Assembly: GCF_000143415.4 (NCBI RefSeq)
Contig: NW_003314340.1
Span: 490,161-554,160, forward strand
DNA from: Selaginella moellendorffii
Lineage: Eukaryota; Streptophyta; Lycopodiopsida; Selaginellales; Selaginellaceae
Length of the DNA: 64,000 bases
Direction: 5' to 3'
In this document: in pieces, positions 1-10,295 of the stretch
Layout of the letters: each line of letters starts with the position of its first letter
How positions within the stretch are numbered: the stretch's first letter is position 1
The notes under the pieces: model-generated
Database searches by the model: none
Seen by the model: only the letters and a program-made list of their open reading frames with translations
Told to the model about the DNA's origin: nothing
Program-made: the position numbers and the translations under genes

Positions 1-43
1 AGTCATAATAACGATCTCTCTATTCTATAATTTCTTTTTCTGA

Positions 44-229
44 ATGCAAAGACTCCGGGCAGGCACCTGGCCTTCCAATTCCATCAACATGAAAAGTCCA
101 GCGCCTTCAAAGGGTCCATCGGGCTGGTTGGAGAGCGATTCGATGAGCGTCGGCCACTGCATGCAGTCCATGATGCTCAGATCGAGGATGTGGATCTTGT
201 CGCGCGACTGGACGGCAGCAGCGTTCTGA
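44..229 (-). pseudogene. GRAS-domain protein fragment (SHR/SCL-like)
   Basis: The minus strand reads about 62 codons resembling the VHIID region of GRAS transcription regulators. The key stretch is KIHILDLSIMDCMQWPTLIE, followed by a segment like the LSNQPDGP that follows in SHORT-ROOT and SCARECROW-like proteins. GRAS proteins are usually 400-700 residues with five conserved blocks. Only this one block is present, with no leucine-heptad, PFYRE or SAW region before the next gene. Sequence left of position 1 is unseen, so the gene could continue there, but downstream residues already diverge from the family. I call it a fragment. Family assignment is confident; whether it is dead is inferred. 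Confidence 0.6.
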
Positions 230-314
230 CTATCATCAACGACAAGAGTGCACTGGACAATGGAGCGCTGTAAGTCGATGGTTATGCTAGATTTTGTTTC
301 CTAATGTTTGCTTC

Positions 315-735
315 AGGAGCACAAAAAATATCTCGATCGACGGAAAGAAAAGCTGAATGGCATCTTGGTTGTAATCCGCAAGAGACAGCAGCAATTGTGG
401 CGCCATGAAGCGTAAACCAGCAGGCACTGATCAAGAACCAGAAAGAGATACAGCGGAGATATGACATGGAGACGGACCCAAAGATGCGAAGGCTTTTGAA
501 GGAAATTGGAAAGGACTTGGACAACTGAAGAGGAGGTGGAAGAAATACTGAAACTCTTTCTCCAGTGACCTGACCCTTCAAGCTCTTACGTCGCTAGCAT
601 GCGGAGCTAGGAAACAGGGTGAAACTCTTGGCGATGAGGAGATGAAACGCGTTGAGAAGATGAAAGAGAAGTATAACACGCAGGAAAAGAATGAGGAGTC
701 CAAACCTGCACCGGGACGATCCCCTCCCTAGCTCT
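315..735 (+). pseudogene. Broken, unidentified coding remnant
   Basis: Several plus-strand stretches look coding in composition but are separated by in-frame stops. They are a charged, glutamine- and lysine-rich segment (about 315-410), a segment containing KMRRLLKEIGKDLDN ending in TGA near 528, and a segment containing GDEEMKRVEKMKEKYNTQ ending in TAG near 729. The high Lys/Glu/Gln content suggests helical or coiled-coil protein. I do not recognise the family. The stops could be intron read-through, but the junctions lack good splice sites, so a decayed gene is the simpler reading. Confidence 0.3.
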
Positions 736-984
736 CCCCGCTCGATCGCCGCCCTGTCTTCGTGCTTTGAAGTCTGGTTAGCAAGTACTCCGATTCAAAA
801 CCTTCAAGCCGTGGTTGCGATGGTTGCGGTAAGTTGCATGGATTATTTTTTATTCTTTTCTGACAAGGTTTTGATATATGGTCACTTTCTTCTCTTTACA
901 AAAGTGCGCCTCAATAAAAACATAGAATCGAATCGCTCGAACAAAGAAAGCAAATAATTGGTTCGAATGGAGTCACTCGAGCAT

Positions 985-1645
985 CAGTAAGCTTGTCGGC
1001 TTCTTTTTCCTCTCACTTGCAGAATGAGGAGCAGAAAGTTTCTCCCGTGGCGCATCCAGAGAGAAGTTGTAAAAATGCGGTTGAATAATTAACGAGGCAC
1101 AGTGCCAACTTGAAAACTAAACCGCTTGGTCAATGTGAAGTCACGAGCGTGAACTCATTTTAATTCGTTCAAGTTTGATACATTTAGAGTCTTGAATACA
1201 AAGATTTTCATTCCTCTATCATATATCAAGTCTATCGTCGTTAAACTTTCGACCTCAAACGTTCATGAGTTGGGTCTTCATTTTACTTACTATGCAGTTC
1301 TTCTGGTGCTTTTGCTGTTTTGCCGTAAGTTGAATACTTCGTACAGGAGATCGTTTTCCTGCAAGTGCCTCTGAAAGCCTTCGTCCAGGAGCCTTCAGAA
1401 GGCATTGAGCACGAGGACAAAGCTCCCAAGACACTCGAGAGCTGGAGGCCCATGACTCTCTTCGAGCTCAGCGTAGAAAGCAGCAAATTCCAAACTGTAC
1501 CAACAGTTTGATTTGCGTGAGCACTGATGACAATCTGCCACAGAACCTTCATCGCGCTGGCCTTCTCCACACCACTAACGACTCTATTCCAGGGACCAGA
1601 CGGACAGCGCGAGCGAAAGAAAAGAATTCGAATGAAATCCCTCAA
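985..1645 (-). pseudogene. Decayed tandem copy of the IFRD-family gene
   Basis: The minus strand repeats pieces of the neighbouring IFRD gene. Segments matching its SAMEVLWQIVI, LLLSTLSSKRVM and FRGTCRKTISCTK-encoding DNA are present, but most of the long first exon between them is deleted and the frame is broken. Similarity continues past the coding part. The splice donor after the HNCI-type end is preserved (GTAAG here, GTGAG in the intact gene), and so is a downstream exon beginning KLSAP near 1045. Because intron sequence is retained, this is a DNA-level tandem duplication rather than a retrocopy. No long intact reading frame remains. Confidence 0.65.
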
Positions 1646-3070
1646 GCACTAGTGGTTCCTTCAAGCTTGTCGATCTCAGGTGCGGCTTCTTTTCCGCGCG
1701 GAGCAGAAAGTTTCTCCCATATGAAAATGGCGTGATGTTGTGAGGTTCTTTCTCAAGTTTAAAACATCTTATTAATTATGAATGCACTAGAATATTTCAA
1801 AGCTATCATAGCTGAAGTTACGACTGGCCTCAAGGGCACATCTTCTTTGGTTCATGAGTTGAGTCTTCATTTTACTCACTATGCAGTTATGGTGCTTTTG
1901 CTGTTTGGTTGTCCCCTTGTAAACCACGGCATCACTTGGAACAAAGTTGAACACTTCGTGCAGGAGATTGTTTTCTTGCAAGTGCCTCTGAAAGCCTTCG
2001 CCCAGGAGCCTCCGGAAGGCATTGAGCTGCACGGTTTGGCTCCACGTACTGATCTTGAGCGAGTCACCATGCTTGAGCTTGAGACAAGTCTCGTGACATG
2101 CACCACCTTCGAGAATCGCCACCATGTCCCTGAAGCTGCTTCTCTGCTCGGATCTTTCTTTCTTTGTCTGGCCCTTCCGGCTGGAAGAGGCAGCCAGCGC
2201 TTTCATCTGATCCACCACCTGCAGCTCCATCGCCATCGTCTTCGTTGTTTCACCTTCGCCAAGAGCTTGCGGCAAGAGGTGGATATCGCCAAGTTCGCAG
2301 AGAAGAGCGATGGCTTCCCCAGCAGCCTTGCGAACACCTAGATCTGGATCCTCGAGCAACGAGGACAGAGCTCCCACGACACTCGAGAGCTGGAGGGCCA
2401 TGACTCTCTTGGAGCTCAACGTAGAAAGCAGCAAACTCCAAGCCGTGATGGCGGCCGCCTTGACTGGAGGTGGGGGTTTGCTCGTACCAAGAGTTTGATC
2501 TGCGTGAGCACTGCCTTTGTGGATGACAATCTGCCACAGGACCTCCATCGCGCTTTCTGTGGACGCCTCAACGCCACCAACGAAAGTTAACATCCCGAGA
2601 GCCTCAATCGCTGAAACCCTCACGGCAGAATCGCGTCCAAGCTTGGAACTCCTGGAGAGATGAGGGAAGCTAGCCTCGAATACGTGCTCGGCCACTTTCC
2701 CTGCTCCCGCAGTGATGGAAACCATGGCCAGAGCACGCCCCGCAAGAACAGCCTCTGTCGAAGAACTCTGCTTGATTGACGATAGGATTTGATGAGTCAA
2801 CGTTTCATACTTGTCGTCGATGAAGTGGGTCATCACCCTCCCCCGCAAAGCGTCGATCATGCCCTTCAAGCCGGCCTCTCGGGTGCTAGATCTCTTCTCG
2901 TACAAACAATCCAAGCTTGCCTCCAAGTCCAAGAGTGTGGACGAAGAGTCGTCGTCCATATGCTTCGTGTCACACTCGTGGTGTTGTTTGAGTTTGTTCT
3001 CCTTCTCTTCGGCATGCCTCTTGCACTTCTTCGACACTCTCTTTGACGATCGTACCTTAACGCACTCCAT
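1642..3070 (-). CDS. Interferon-related developmental regulator (IFRD) family protein
   Basis: Two exons on the minus strand, 3070-1880 and 1713-1642, join in phase to give about 420 residues. The first ATG in frame is at 3070. A basic N-terminus (KRVSKKCKRHAEEKENK) is followed by an armadillo-like helical region (roughly residues 50-290, e.g. LLDLEASLDCLYEKRSSTRE and VLWQIVIHKG) and a C-terminal IFRD block with LNAFRRLLGEGFQRHLQEN. This order of N-terminal and C-terminal IFRD domains matches the plant family that includes a salt-tolerance-associated member, and the length is typical. IFRD proteins act as transcription co-regulators in animals; the plant role is less defined. The second exon (KLSAPRGKEAAPEI then a short tail) is my inference, supported by the same donor and exon in the tandem pseudogene to its left. 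Confidence 0.8.
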
Positions 3071-3260
3071 CGCCCTTTTGCTGACTGGAAGAATGAGCAC
3101 GCCCTAGTTCTTGGCGATATTTTATGCTCGCAAAAGGAGCCTTAATTTAAATGTCATTAAAAGGTAATTAGTTTTAAACAATCAGTTAAGTAAATACTTT
3201 TTCTAATTGTTTTTTTTTTTCCTCCGTTTTTTGTTTCATCCCGAGAGTATTGCTGTGCAG

Positions 3261-3362
3261 GATATGAAAGGCACTGCTCAGGAAATGATGGAGCAGGCCA
3301 AGGACTCGGCTTCGGACGCGTCCCAGAGGACGGAGGACAAAGCTGGTGAAACCAAGCTAGAG
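3261..3362 (+). pseudogene. Isolated LEA-like exon
   Basis: A 34-codon open segment, bounded by a CAG acceptor-like and a GTATGC donor-like site, reads a hydrophilic, alanine/lysine/glutamate-rich stretch (DMKGTAQEMMEQAKDSASDA then a TEDKAGETK-like part). This is the 11-residue-type amphipathic pattern of group-3 (LEA_4) late embryogenesis abundant proteins. No flanking LEA exons are visible in either direction, and a long T-run precedes it. It is probably a stranded exon of a desiccation-protective gene. The assignment rests on composition and pattern alone. Confidence 0.35.
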
Positions 3363-3474
3363 GTATGCTCCAGCAGGTAAGGAAAAAACCTTGGAACCAA
3401 AGATGAAGGGACACCTCGAAAACTTGGACAACTGGTTCCTGCCGTCGATTCCCTGCTTCTGTGATACAGGACCT

Positions 3475-5057
3475 TTAACTTGCAAGCGCCAGTGGAGCAC
3501 GGAGAGGAGGAGGAGCCTCCAACATGAGAACCGGAGGTAGCGTGGTTGATGCTGCTGCTTTCTTTTGCTGTGTCGAAGCCACGAGACGAGGCGGAACAAT
3601 CTCAATTGCTGCCATCCTCTGCCAGGTCCGCTTCCTTCTCCATGGAGAATTTGGTCGGGTGTATCTCCAGCGCTGAAGCAGTGATTTCAACGAAAGACTT
3701 CCGTGAGCCTGTGAATGAAAGTTCCATAGGAAACATTTGGAATAGAGCCCAGTTACTTACATATGCGTGAAGTGTCGCTTCTGCGATCATGCCAGTCCCT
3801 TGCCATGACCTTTCTGATATAGCAGGATCTCCTAGAAGTGCGGCTGCAATGGCTGCTTCCCGACCGCATTAGCAGATCTCTAGCAAAAACAAAAACGAAA
3901 AGAAGTGAAAAGCTTGCCGTTAAACGGGTCATCTCTCCGTGTGCAGCAAGGCTCAGAGAAACATGTGCCCGAAGAACGGTAGGATCCAGAGCACCTTCGA
4001 CAGCAGCAGTCACTGCCAGCTTCTTTAGCGCTTCAGTTGAGATCTGAGATTGAGTGGTGGCATCGGCGGCATCTACCAGCTCAAGAAATTCCTCAGAAAA
4101 CTTCACAATTTTCTCCTTTGTTATCAAGGCTAATCACCTTTTGTTCCAAGAGTTTTGCTATTGCTTAGCGTGACGAGGCATTGCAAAGCTCTCTTTAATT
4201 CCCCACCCTGCCATACTCCAGCCTAAAGAAGCAAGAACCGAAATGTAAGTGACAAACCTCTTCGAAATGCCAGGCAGATCGTAGCATAGAGCAAGGTCTC
4301 TCGTCCAAGCTTGAAAGCGCTGCAAAACATGGAATGCCAGTTTAAAGCAAGTACTATCAGGATGACTAAGCGGCAACCATGAAGCTGTCGTACAAGTGCA
4401 CGTCCACACACTTGTCGCCATTCCATACAACATCGGTAGCCTGGAAATTCAGAGAGTTAACTACGCTCTCTATCAATCCGAAGGCTCTAACATACCTCCC
4501 GGCTAGACGTCATAAAAGTCATGAGACACACGACTGATCCCTTGTGGATCACAAACATACCATGCAGGCGCTTTGTTTTCCAGGATTTGTTTAGGAACGT
4601 CCCGAGAACGCATTGTGATGAGATCCCAAGAAGATGGCTGTGTTCTCGCAGCAACCCGAAGAACCGGGTGGAGAGAACTAATGAGCGTCTCCCGCAGCTG
4701 TCCAACTGATCCACCATTGCCAGAAGCGCACATCGTCATCGTCAAACTGATGTGCTTCACACTGGCAAAGGCAAAGAAGAAGAACACCATTAGAACCAAG
4801 GAAAGCCTGTCACGCAAGACTTCATTACCTTCCTCCACGAATCGCCTCGGTAGACCAACAGAATGGATCAAAAGGTGCGAGAGACGCATCCAGATATATT
4901 TTACCCGGATCTCCCTCGGCAGCTGTGCTCCAGCGAGGCGCTTGGCATCCACGCCCCCAGCATTGAGCTCATACCCGAATCTATGAGATTTCCCGATTTC
5001 CCGAGCAAGACCTCACCTGGCGATGCTCCCAGTCCCAGACGACGACGGCGGATCCAT
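3475..5057 (-). CDS. Unrecognised spliced gene with helical-repeat character
   Basis: I do not recognise the family. A plausible start is the ATG at 5057 (MDPPSSSGTGSIAR, then a GTGAGG donor). Later exons read through REIRVKYIWMRLSHLLIHSV, a segment with GGSVGQLRETLISSLHPVLR, and a leucine/alanine-rich part (ISTEALKKLAVTAAVEGALD, then AIAAALLGDPAISERSWQGT). The last exon ends in AHGSLSLKSLLQRWRY and an alanine/proline-rich tail with TAA at 3475. Short introns of 50-80 bases with T-rich acceptors separate them. The leucine-rich amphipathic segments suggest an alpha-helical repeat (ARM/HEAT-like) scaffold, but this is only a composition argument. Exon joins are uncertain and a partly decayed gene is possible. 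Confidence 0.4.
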
Positions 5058-5084
5058 CAGCAGCTCTGGGAAGAGAAAAAATAA

Positions 5085-5780
5085 ATTAGGGCATTTTTAA
5101 TAAAAACCTGTGGGAGACTGATTCGCCACCTTAGTTGGACTCGTATAACAGTCCACTTTTACATTTACCTGATAGTCATGTCTGATATACTTAAACCAAA
5201 ATCCATGGCGCATTTTCAATGCTCGAGGCTGGCACTTCGTACTTGACAGAACCCCTTCGCGGAGGTCGAATCTAAATTGGTCGATCTTGCACTTGATTGT
5301 TGTGTTGAGTTGAAAAAAAGAGCCCAAAAAGCACAATTTTTTCAAAAAAGAGCAAAAGAAATGATATAACGTATCCACTTTTGTGGGGAGTATATATAAT
5401 TGATGCCATTAGTGTAATGGCACATATTAGGCGCATCAAAGGCATGTGATGCCTTCTTCTGTGATATATTTTATGCCATATATCAATACCACTTCCTTAC
5501 GTTGATAGATACGCTCTCCTGAGTTTGCTCTAAATCCCCAAGCTGATTGAAGCAGAATATATGTCGTGTCTTCTCGAGCACAGGTTGGTTTCACCATTCA
5601 CCTCCACTGCCTTGCGAAGAAACTTGAGCATCGCACCAAGCATCAGCGTGCTTATTCTGTGATCCGGGAATCGAGCACAAATGTCCCTGGTAAACTCGGA
5701 GTACTTGATAGAGTTACAGTTGACGACTGAGTGGAAACACCTCAAAGCTAGTACGGATCTGCGTTACCATGAAGTCTACT
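5085..5780. other. Intergenic stretch, nothing recognised
   Basis: Between the unrecognised minus-strand gene and the small plus-strand ORF I see AT-rich sequence and two short minus-strand open frames without family resemblance (about 5097-5378 and 5530-5745). I see no repeat or RNA gene. Confidence 0.4.
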
Positions 5781-5781
5781 G

Positions 5782-6258
5782 ATGGCGTGGTTGTGGGCGA
5801 GCGGAGGTGGGGTGCTGGATTTCTTACGGGACAGCTATGGGCAAGACACTGACGGGGATGCACTTGTGGACGACACTCTGGAGGCCCTACGAACTAGGTC
5901 TGTAATTCATGCCACTGATCTTGATTTGCACGGATTAATTTGTTTCTGTTACCTAGGCCCTTTTGTTGTTTGTGTGCTTCTGATTGAAGTGGCGTGTTAA
6001 TCATTTCCCAATGCTCGAATTCTTCAATGTTTGTCTGATTTTGAAAGTTGTGTGGTTTTTCTTTTCTAAGATGCAGTTGTCGAAAAGCTTTTTGAGCTAT
6101 ACGGGGAAAAGGTGAGGGTTGGGTGCAAAAGGCCGGGACCGGAAAATGTCCATGCCTTGAACTGCACAGGCCCAAGCGAGCAGGATGTTATCGGCCGCTA
6201 CTTTAGCATATTCATGGACGTGATGAAACATACGATGTACTTTTGCGAGGCTCAGTGA
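5782..6258 (+). CDS. Small hypothetical protein (two exons?)
   Basis: An ATG at 5782 opens an acidic stretch (MAWLWASGGGVLDFLRDSYG then QDTDGDALVDDTLEALR). From about 6071 a second open segment reads AVVEKLFELYGEKVRVGCKR, then a conserved-looking part with NCTGPSEQDVIGRYFSIFMD, ending in TGA at 6256-6258. Composition strongly suggests real protein. However, the obvious donor (after ACTAG near 5897) and the acceptor near 6070 do not agree in phase, so either the intron borders differ or the gene is damaged. I do not recognise the family. Confidence 0.3.
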
Positions 6259-6560
6259 GGATGTATTCTCCATCCGAATGCAACTGCTAGGATACTAGAT
6301 CATGGTAAAGGACTAAGTTGTACTCCAAAGACGCATGCCATGTCCATAACGTCTTCCTGTGAAGGGTGCTGGCCTAAGAGTGGAGAGGTTGCGCCAGTTT
6401 TGTGCCCACCCTCGACTTCCCAACGTCGCCCCCGGGAATGCAATCATCCCAATGAAAAAAGGTCCATTTTGCAAGAAGTCAGAAATAGAACCATCCGCAT
6501 GAAACACAAATAATAATTAGGCCAAGTCGCGTTTAGCCGCTCTAAAGAGGAACACCGTAC

Positions 6561-6930
6561 TTAATAGTCTTTTGGATTCTTCGTGAGCAGCAGGCCCAAT
6601 TTGATCGCTCCAGCAGCCACTTTGTCATAGTCGACTCTAAGAGACGAGTCCTCTAGGTTTGCGCGCTGCGTTTGCTCTGGCAAGCCGGTCAGCCACTTCG
6701 TGGCACACGTTTTCTCATCCTCGTCCAGACAGTGTCGTGGCTCTTCTGCAAAGCCAAAGAAAGATTAACGCAACACTAAGCATTCTGCACTCACCTCGGG
6801 CCATGTTCCAGACGATCATCATGTAAAGCTGTAGTAACAGTTACATAAACAACACTAGGAAGAGAAAATATCAGATTACCGTTTGCATTTTGTCGCTGGA
6901 GGTGTTCGAGTATTTCAGATCGAAAGACAT
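6561..6930 (-). CDS. Small hypothetical protein downstream of ABCF3
   Basis: Three short exons on the minus strand join in a consistent phase across two canonical introns. The ATG at 6930 opens MSFDLKYSNTSSDKMQT. After a GTAATC...CTACAG intron comes LYMMIVWNMAR, and after a second intron a final exon with CLDEDEKTCATKWLTGLPEQ, ending KNPKDY and TAA at 6561. The total is about 88 residues. It starts only 60 bases after the ABCF3 stop codon on the same strand. It could be an independent small gene, or the 3' part of an alternative ABCF3 transcript that skips the stop, since the frame upstream of the ATG stays open for several codons. The family is not recognised. Confidence 0.4.
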
Positions 6931-6989
6931 CCTATCAGCACCAATCGGGAAAACAATCCTTCGTAACTCTGAAAAGCGTACCGTTATGT

Positions 6990-9900
6990 TCATGCGACAC
7001 GCAGGGTCCTTTTGTAGTCCTGGAACGAGCCGTGAAATGGCGATACTTTTCCTTCTGTCACAACCCAGAGCTCGTCCACGCTTCCGGATATCAGGTGCTC
7101 GTCATGGCTCACCTGTTGTAAAAAATCATTAGAAAAAACAAACACAATGTTCTCATACCATTAAAACTCCTCCCTGAAAGAGTGCTAGGCCTTGTATGAG
7201 TGCTTCCACGGCGTCAAGGTCCTATAAGCATGCAAACAGCAATATCAAGATAGTGTTGGAAGACAATAGCAGATTCTTACAAGGTGATTTGAAGGCTCAT
7301 CCAGTAAAAGAATGTGTGGTTTGTTGAATGTGATTTTTGCAAAAGCGACACGACTCTTTTGCCCACCTGTATAAATACTTTTAGTCAAGGAAACAAGTAG
7401 TTCATATGTTATACCTGATAGAGTATACATGGCTTGAAGCGCCAGGTTTCCCGAGAGACCAAACGAACCCAAGTGAGCGCGAATCTTCTGCTCTGGGGCA
7501 CCCTGTACCAATGAACGGTCATAAACTGATAACACGCAAGACGAGTAGCAGTGACACTTACAGGGAAACAACGTGACATGTAGAGGAGAGGCGTTGACGA
7601 AAGGTCAAGGCCGTCTACATGGTGCTGACTAAAAACAGCCATGCGCACCTGGACAATGGCCGCCTAAGAATGGTTATACAAATCTTCCAGGAGTACCTTT
7701 GGAGACCGAAAGACAGTTCCAGACACAGGCTCCAATTCACCAGAGATCAGCTTCAGCAGTGTTGACTTCCCAATACCATTAGCACCAACAACTGAAATAT
7801 CAAACGTTAGAGCCCAATGTTACCAGCGGTATAACATTACCAGCTAGGCGACTGTCCAAGTCGAGGCCAAAGTTCAGGTTTCTAAACAGGACTGGACCTC
7901 CTGGATATCCAAATGACGCATCACTGTAGAACATTTTTTAAGTCAAACACAACACAAGTCATAGATTAGTTACCTGAAGCTAATTATGGAGCCGGATGGT
8001 CGATCGTCTGGAGTCGGGAACTCAAACTTGTAGCTGGAAAAAAAGAAAACCATATTAGAAGCAAACTTAATGAGCACAAAACATACTCTGGATCATTCAC
8101 AACAGCATCCACGTATCCAATTCGATCCAAAGCCTAAAAATCCACACAAATATAAGAGAAAATCGTGACGAAGGCATGGGCTTACTTTGATTCTTGACTG
8201 AACCAGCGACGCACGTTTTGCGTTGTATCTAAACTTGTCCACAAATGCCTGCAAATAGGCACGAGCGGTTACAATCGGTCAAATGAATGTAAGAAAGGCA
8301 AACCTGGATGTGCGCTCGAGTACGCTCATTCGATTCGTGTGCCTTCTGTTGATTTGATAGACGTTCTGCGCGCGTCCGCTCAAATATGTCATAATCTCCT
8401 TTGTAAGTGACTAACTTTTGCCCGTGCAAATGTAGTATGTCTGTCACCACCTGTGCTACCAGCTCGATAGATTTCGAAACATATTCAAACATACCGCATT
8501 GAGAAAGTTTCGAGCATGGGACACAACGATAAGTGTCTTTGGCCACTTCAAAAGATACGTCTCTAACCACAATACTGCGTGTAGGTCCAAATGATTCTGC
8601 AGGTATTGATTTTAAGACAAAGCAAGATAAGTATGTTACCGTACCGTGGGTTCATCGAGCAGTAGAAGGTCGGGCTGTATAAACAATGCCCTTGCCAACG
8701 CAATCCGCATGCGCCAGCCTCCAGAGAAAGTCTTAGTTTCTCGAACTTGCATATCGGACGTAAAGCTCAAACCCTGCAACAGTTTTTCAGGACCGAGAAT
8801 TTGGAAAAAGAATTCCTACTTACAGCTAATATAGAAGCGGCACGAGATTCGGCCGTGTAAGCGTCTATTTGTTCCAGCCTCTTGTAAATCTGAGCAAGCC
8901 TTTCAGAAGCTGCATCTTTGGAACTTGAAGTATCGTTTGCACTTTTCTGGGAAGAGTAATTAATCAGTAAGACAGAAATAGGAGCTAAAACTGTTGACTT
9001 GCACCTTTGCATCAACCAGGCTCGCCTCCTCTTCGAGCAACTGCGTACGTTCAATATCGGTGCTCAAGACGCACTGCAGAACTGTCGTAGAGCTTCCGAC
9101 CACCTCTTGCTCGACATGTAAGATCTGACAATTCTTTGGTAGTCCATCGATAGCATGCATTGCCATGTGCTTGAGAAGCGTGGTTTTTCCGGTCCCGTTT
9201 CTCCCAACAAGACCTTAAGCCACACCACTCAATCAATCCGAGTTATGGAACACAAAACGAAAATGCTCACCATATCTTCTACCATAAGCAAGCGTGACAG
9301 AGGCACTGTTGATGAGCTCCCTTCCGCCCATAGAGATGCTGAAGTTCTCCATCCTTATATCTTTCGGTACGTTGGCATCTCCGTCCGTGTTGTGAGTTAC
9401 GTAAAGACCAGCCATCCCAGCAGCTGCGGCATCCGCTGCAGCAACATGCGCTTCATAGTCTGCCTGTTTATCACAAGAGAAATGAAAGGTGCTAGAAAAG
9501 AAAGAAGAAACAAGCCACAAACCCGTCTCTGGCGTTCTTCTTTTTTCCTCCTCCTCTCGAGCTTTGCCTGGTCGCGCTCGGAGATTTGCGGGAGAAGATC
9601 CTCGTGGTGTGCTGTGCCCGCAGCCTCGGAGCTACGGAGACCCTCTGACATGCGCACCGGAGCAGCCAGACTTCGCACCGATAGTTTGTTCTCGTCAATA
9701 CTTCCTCGGTAGAATTTCTCAGCGAGCTTCTTGCAAACCTGGAACACAAAGCACCAAAAAAATTTCTATAATCAGTACATGAAAAATTCCATCCCTTGAC
9801 TACTTACTCCAACACTCACAACTTCTCCAATTCATTCTTCCTAATAAATTTTCTAGCTGCGCAATTTCTGTCACTCGTTCTAGATCCTAGGAGCAGGGAA

Positions 9901-10127
9901 GAAGCACATACCCATCGCGCTTCAGCATCGTCGGCCACGCACTCGGCCTCGACGAGCAGCGGGCCGAGCGCCTCGTACGCATTCTCGCCCGACTTGCCGA
10001 AATCGAAGGTGTCGTCCTGGAGCACATTGATGATGTAGTCGACGATGATCGAATCGACGTCGGCGTCGCGAATGCGCCTCCCAATGAGCACCAAAACCTC
10101 CCCCTTGACGCTGCCGTCTATCCCCAT
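6990..10127 (-). CDS. ABCF3: ABC transporter F family member 3 (GCN20-type ATPase)
   Basis: A soluble twin-ATPase with no membrane segments. ABCF3/GCN20-type proteins act on ribosomes and in translational stress signalling, not transport. The start is the ATG at 10127 ([13 protein letters not shown]). About fifteen short exons encode the family in order: an N-terminal helical region ([20 protein letters not shown]), a charged linker, Walker [12 protein letters not shown], signature [15 protein letters not shown], and Walker [17 protein letters not shown]. Then come the inter-domain linker ([20 protein letters not shown]), second Walker [15 protein letters not shown], second signature [13 protein letters not shown] and second Walker [17 protein letters not shown]. 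The protein ends [15 protein letters not shown] with TGA at 6990. All catalytic motifs are intact. Its start lies 168 bases from the UTP25 stop on the same strand. Confidence 0.93.
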
Positions 10128-10295
10128 CACTCCCAAAAGCCCTAAACCTTTTAGATCAAGGGGATAAAAGGTTAATAAAGCTCAAGTTTCGTTTAAGTTG
10201 GTTTAAAAGCTAATAAAGCATAGTTTAAGTTGGTAGAACTTTTCTTCGTACTAAACGCTCGACTTGGTATATGAAAGGTCCAAGCATTTTTTTGC

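Noticed and set aside
10128-10136. Earlier start for ABCF3
   Set aside because: The upstream codon is TTG; the first ATG is at 10127 and matches the family N-terminus length.
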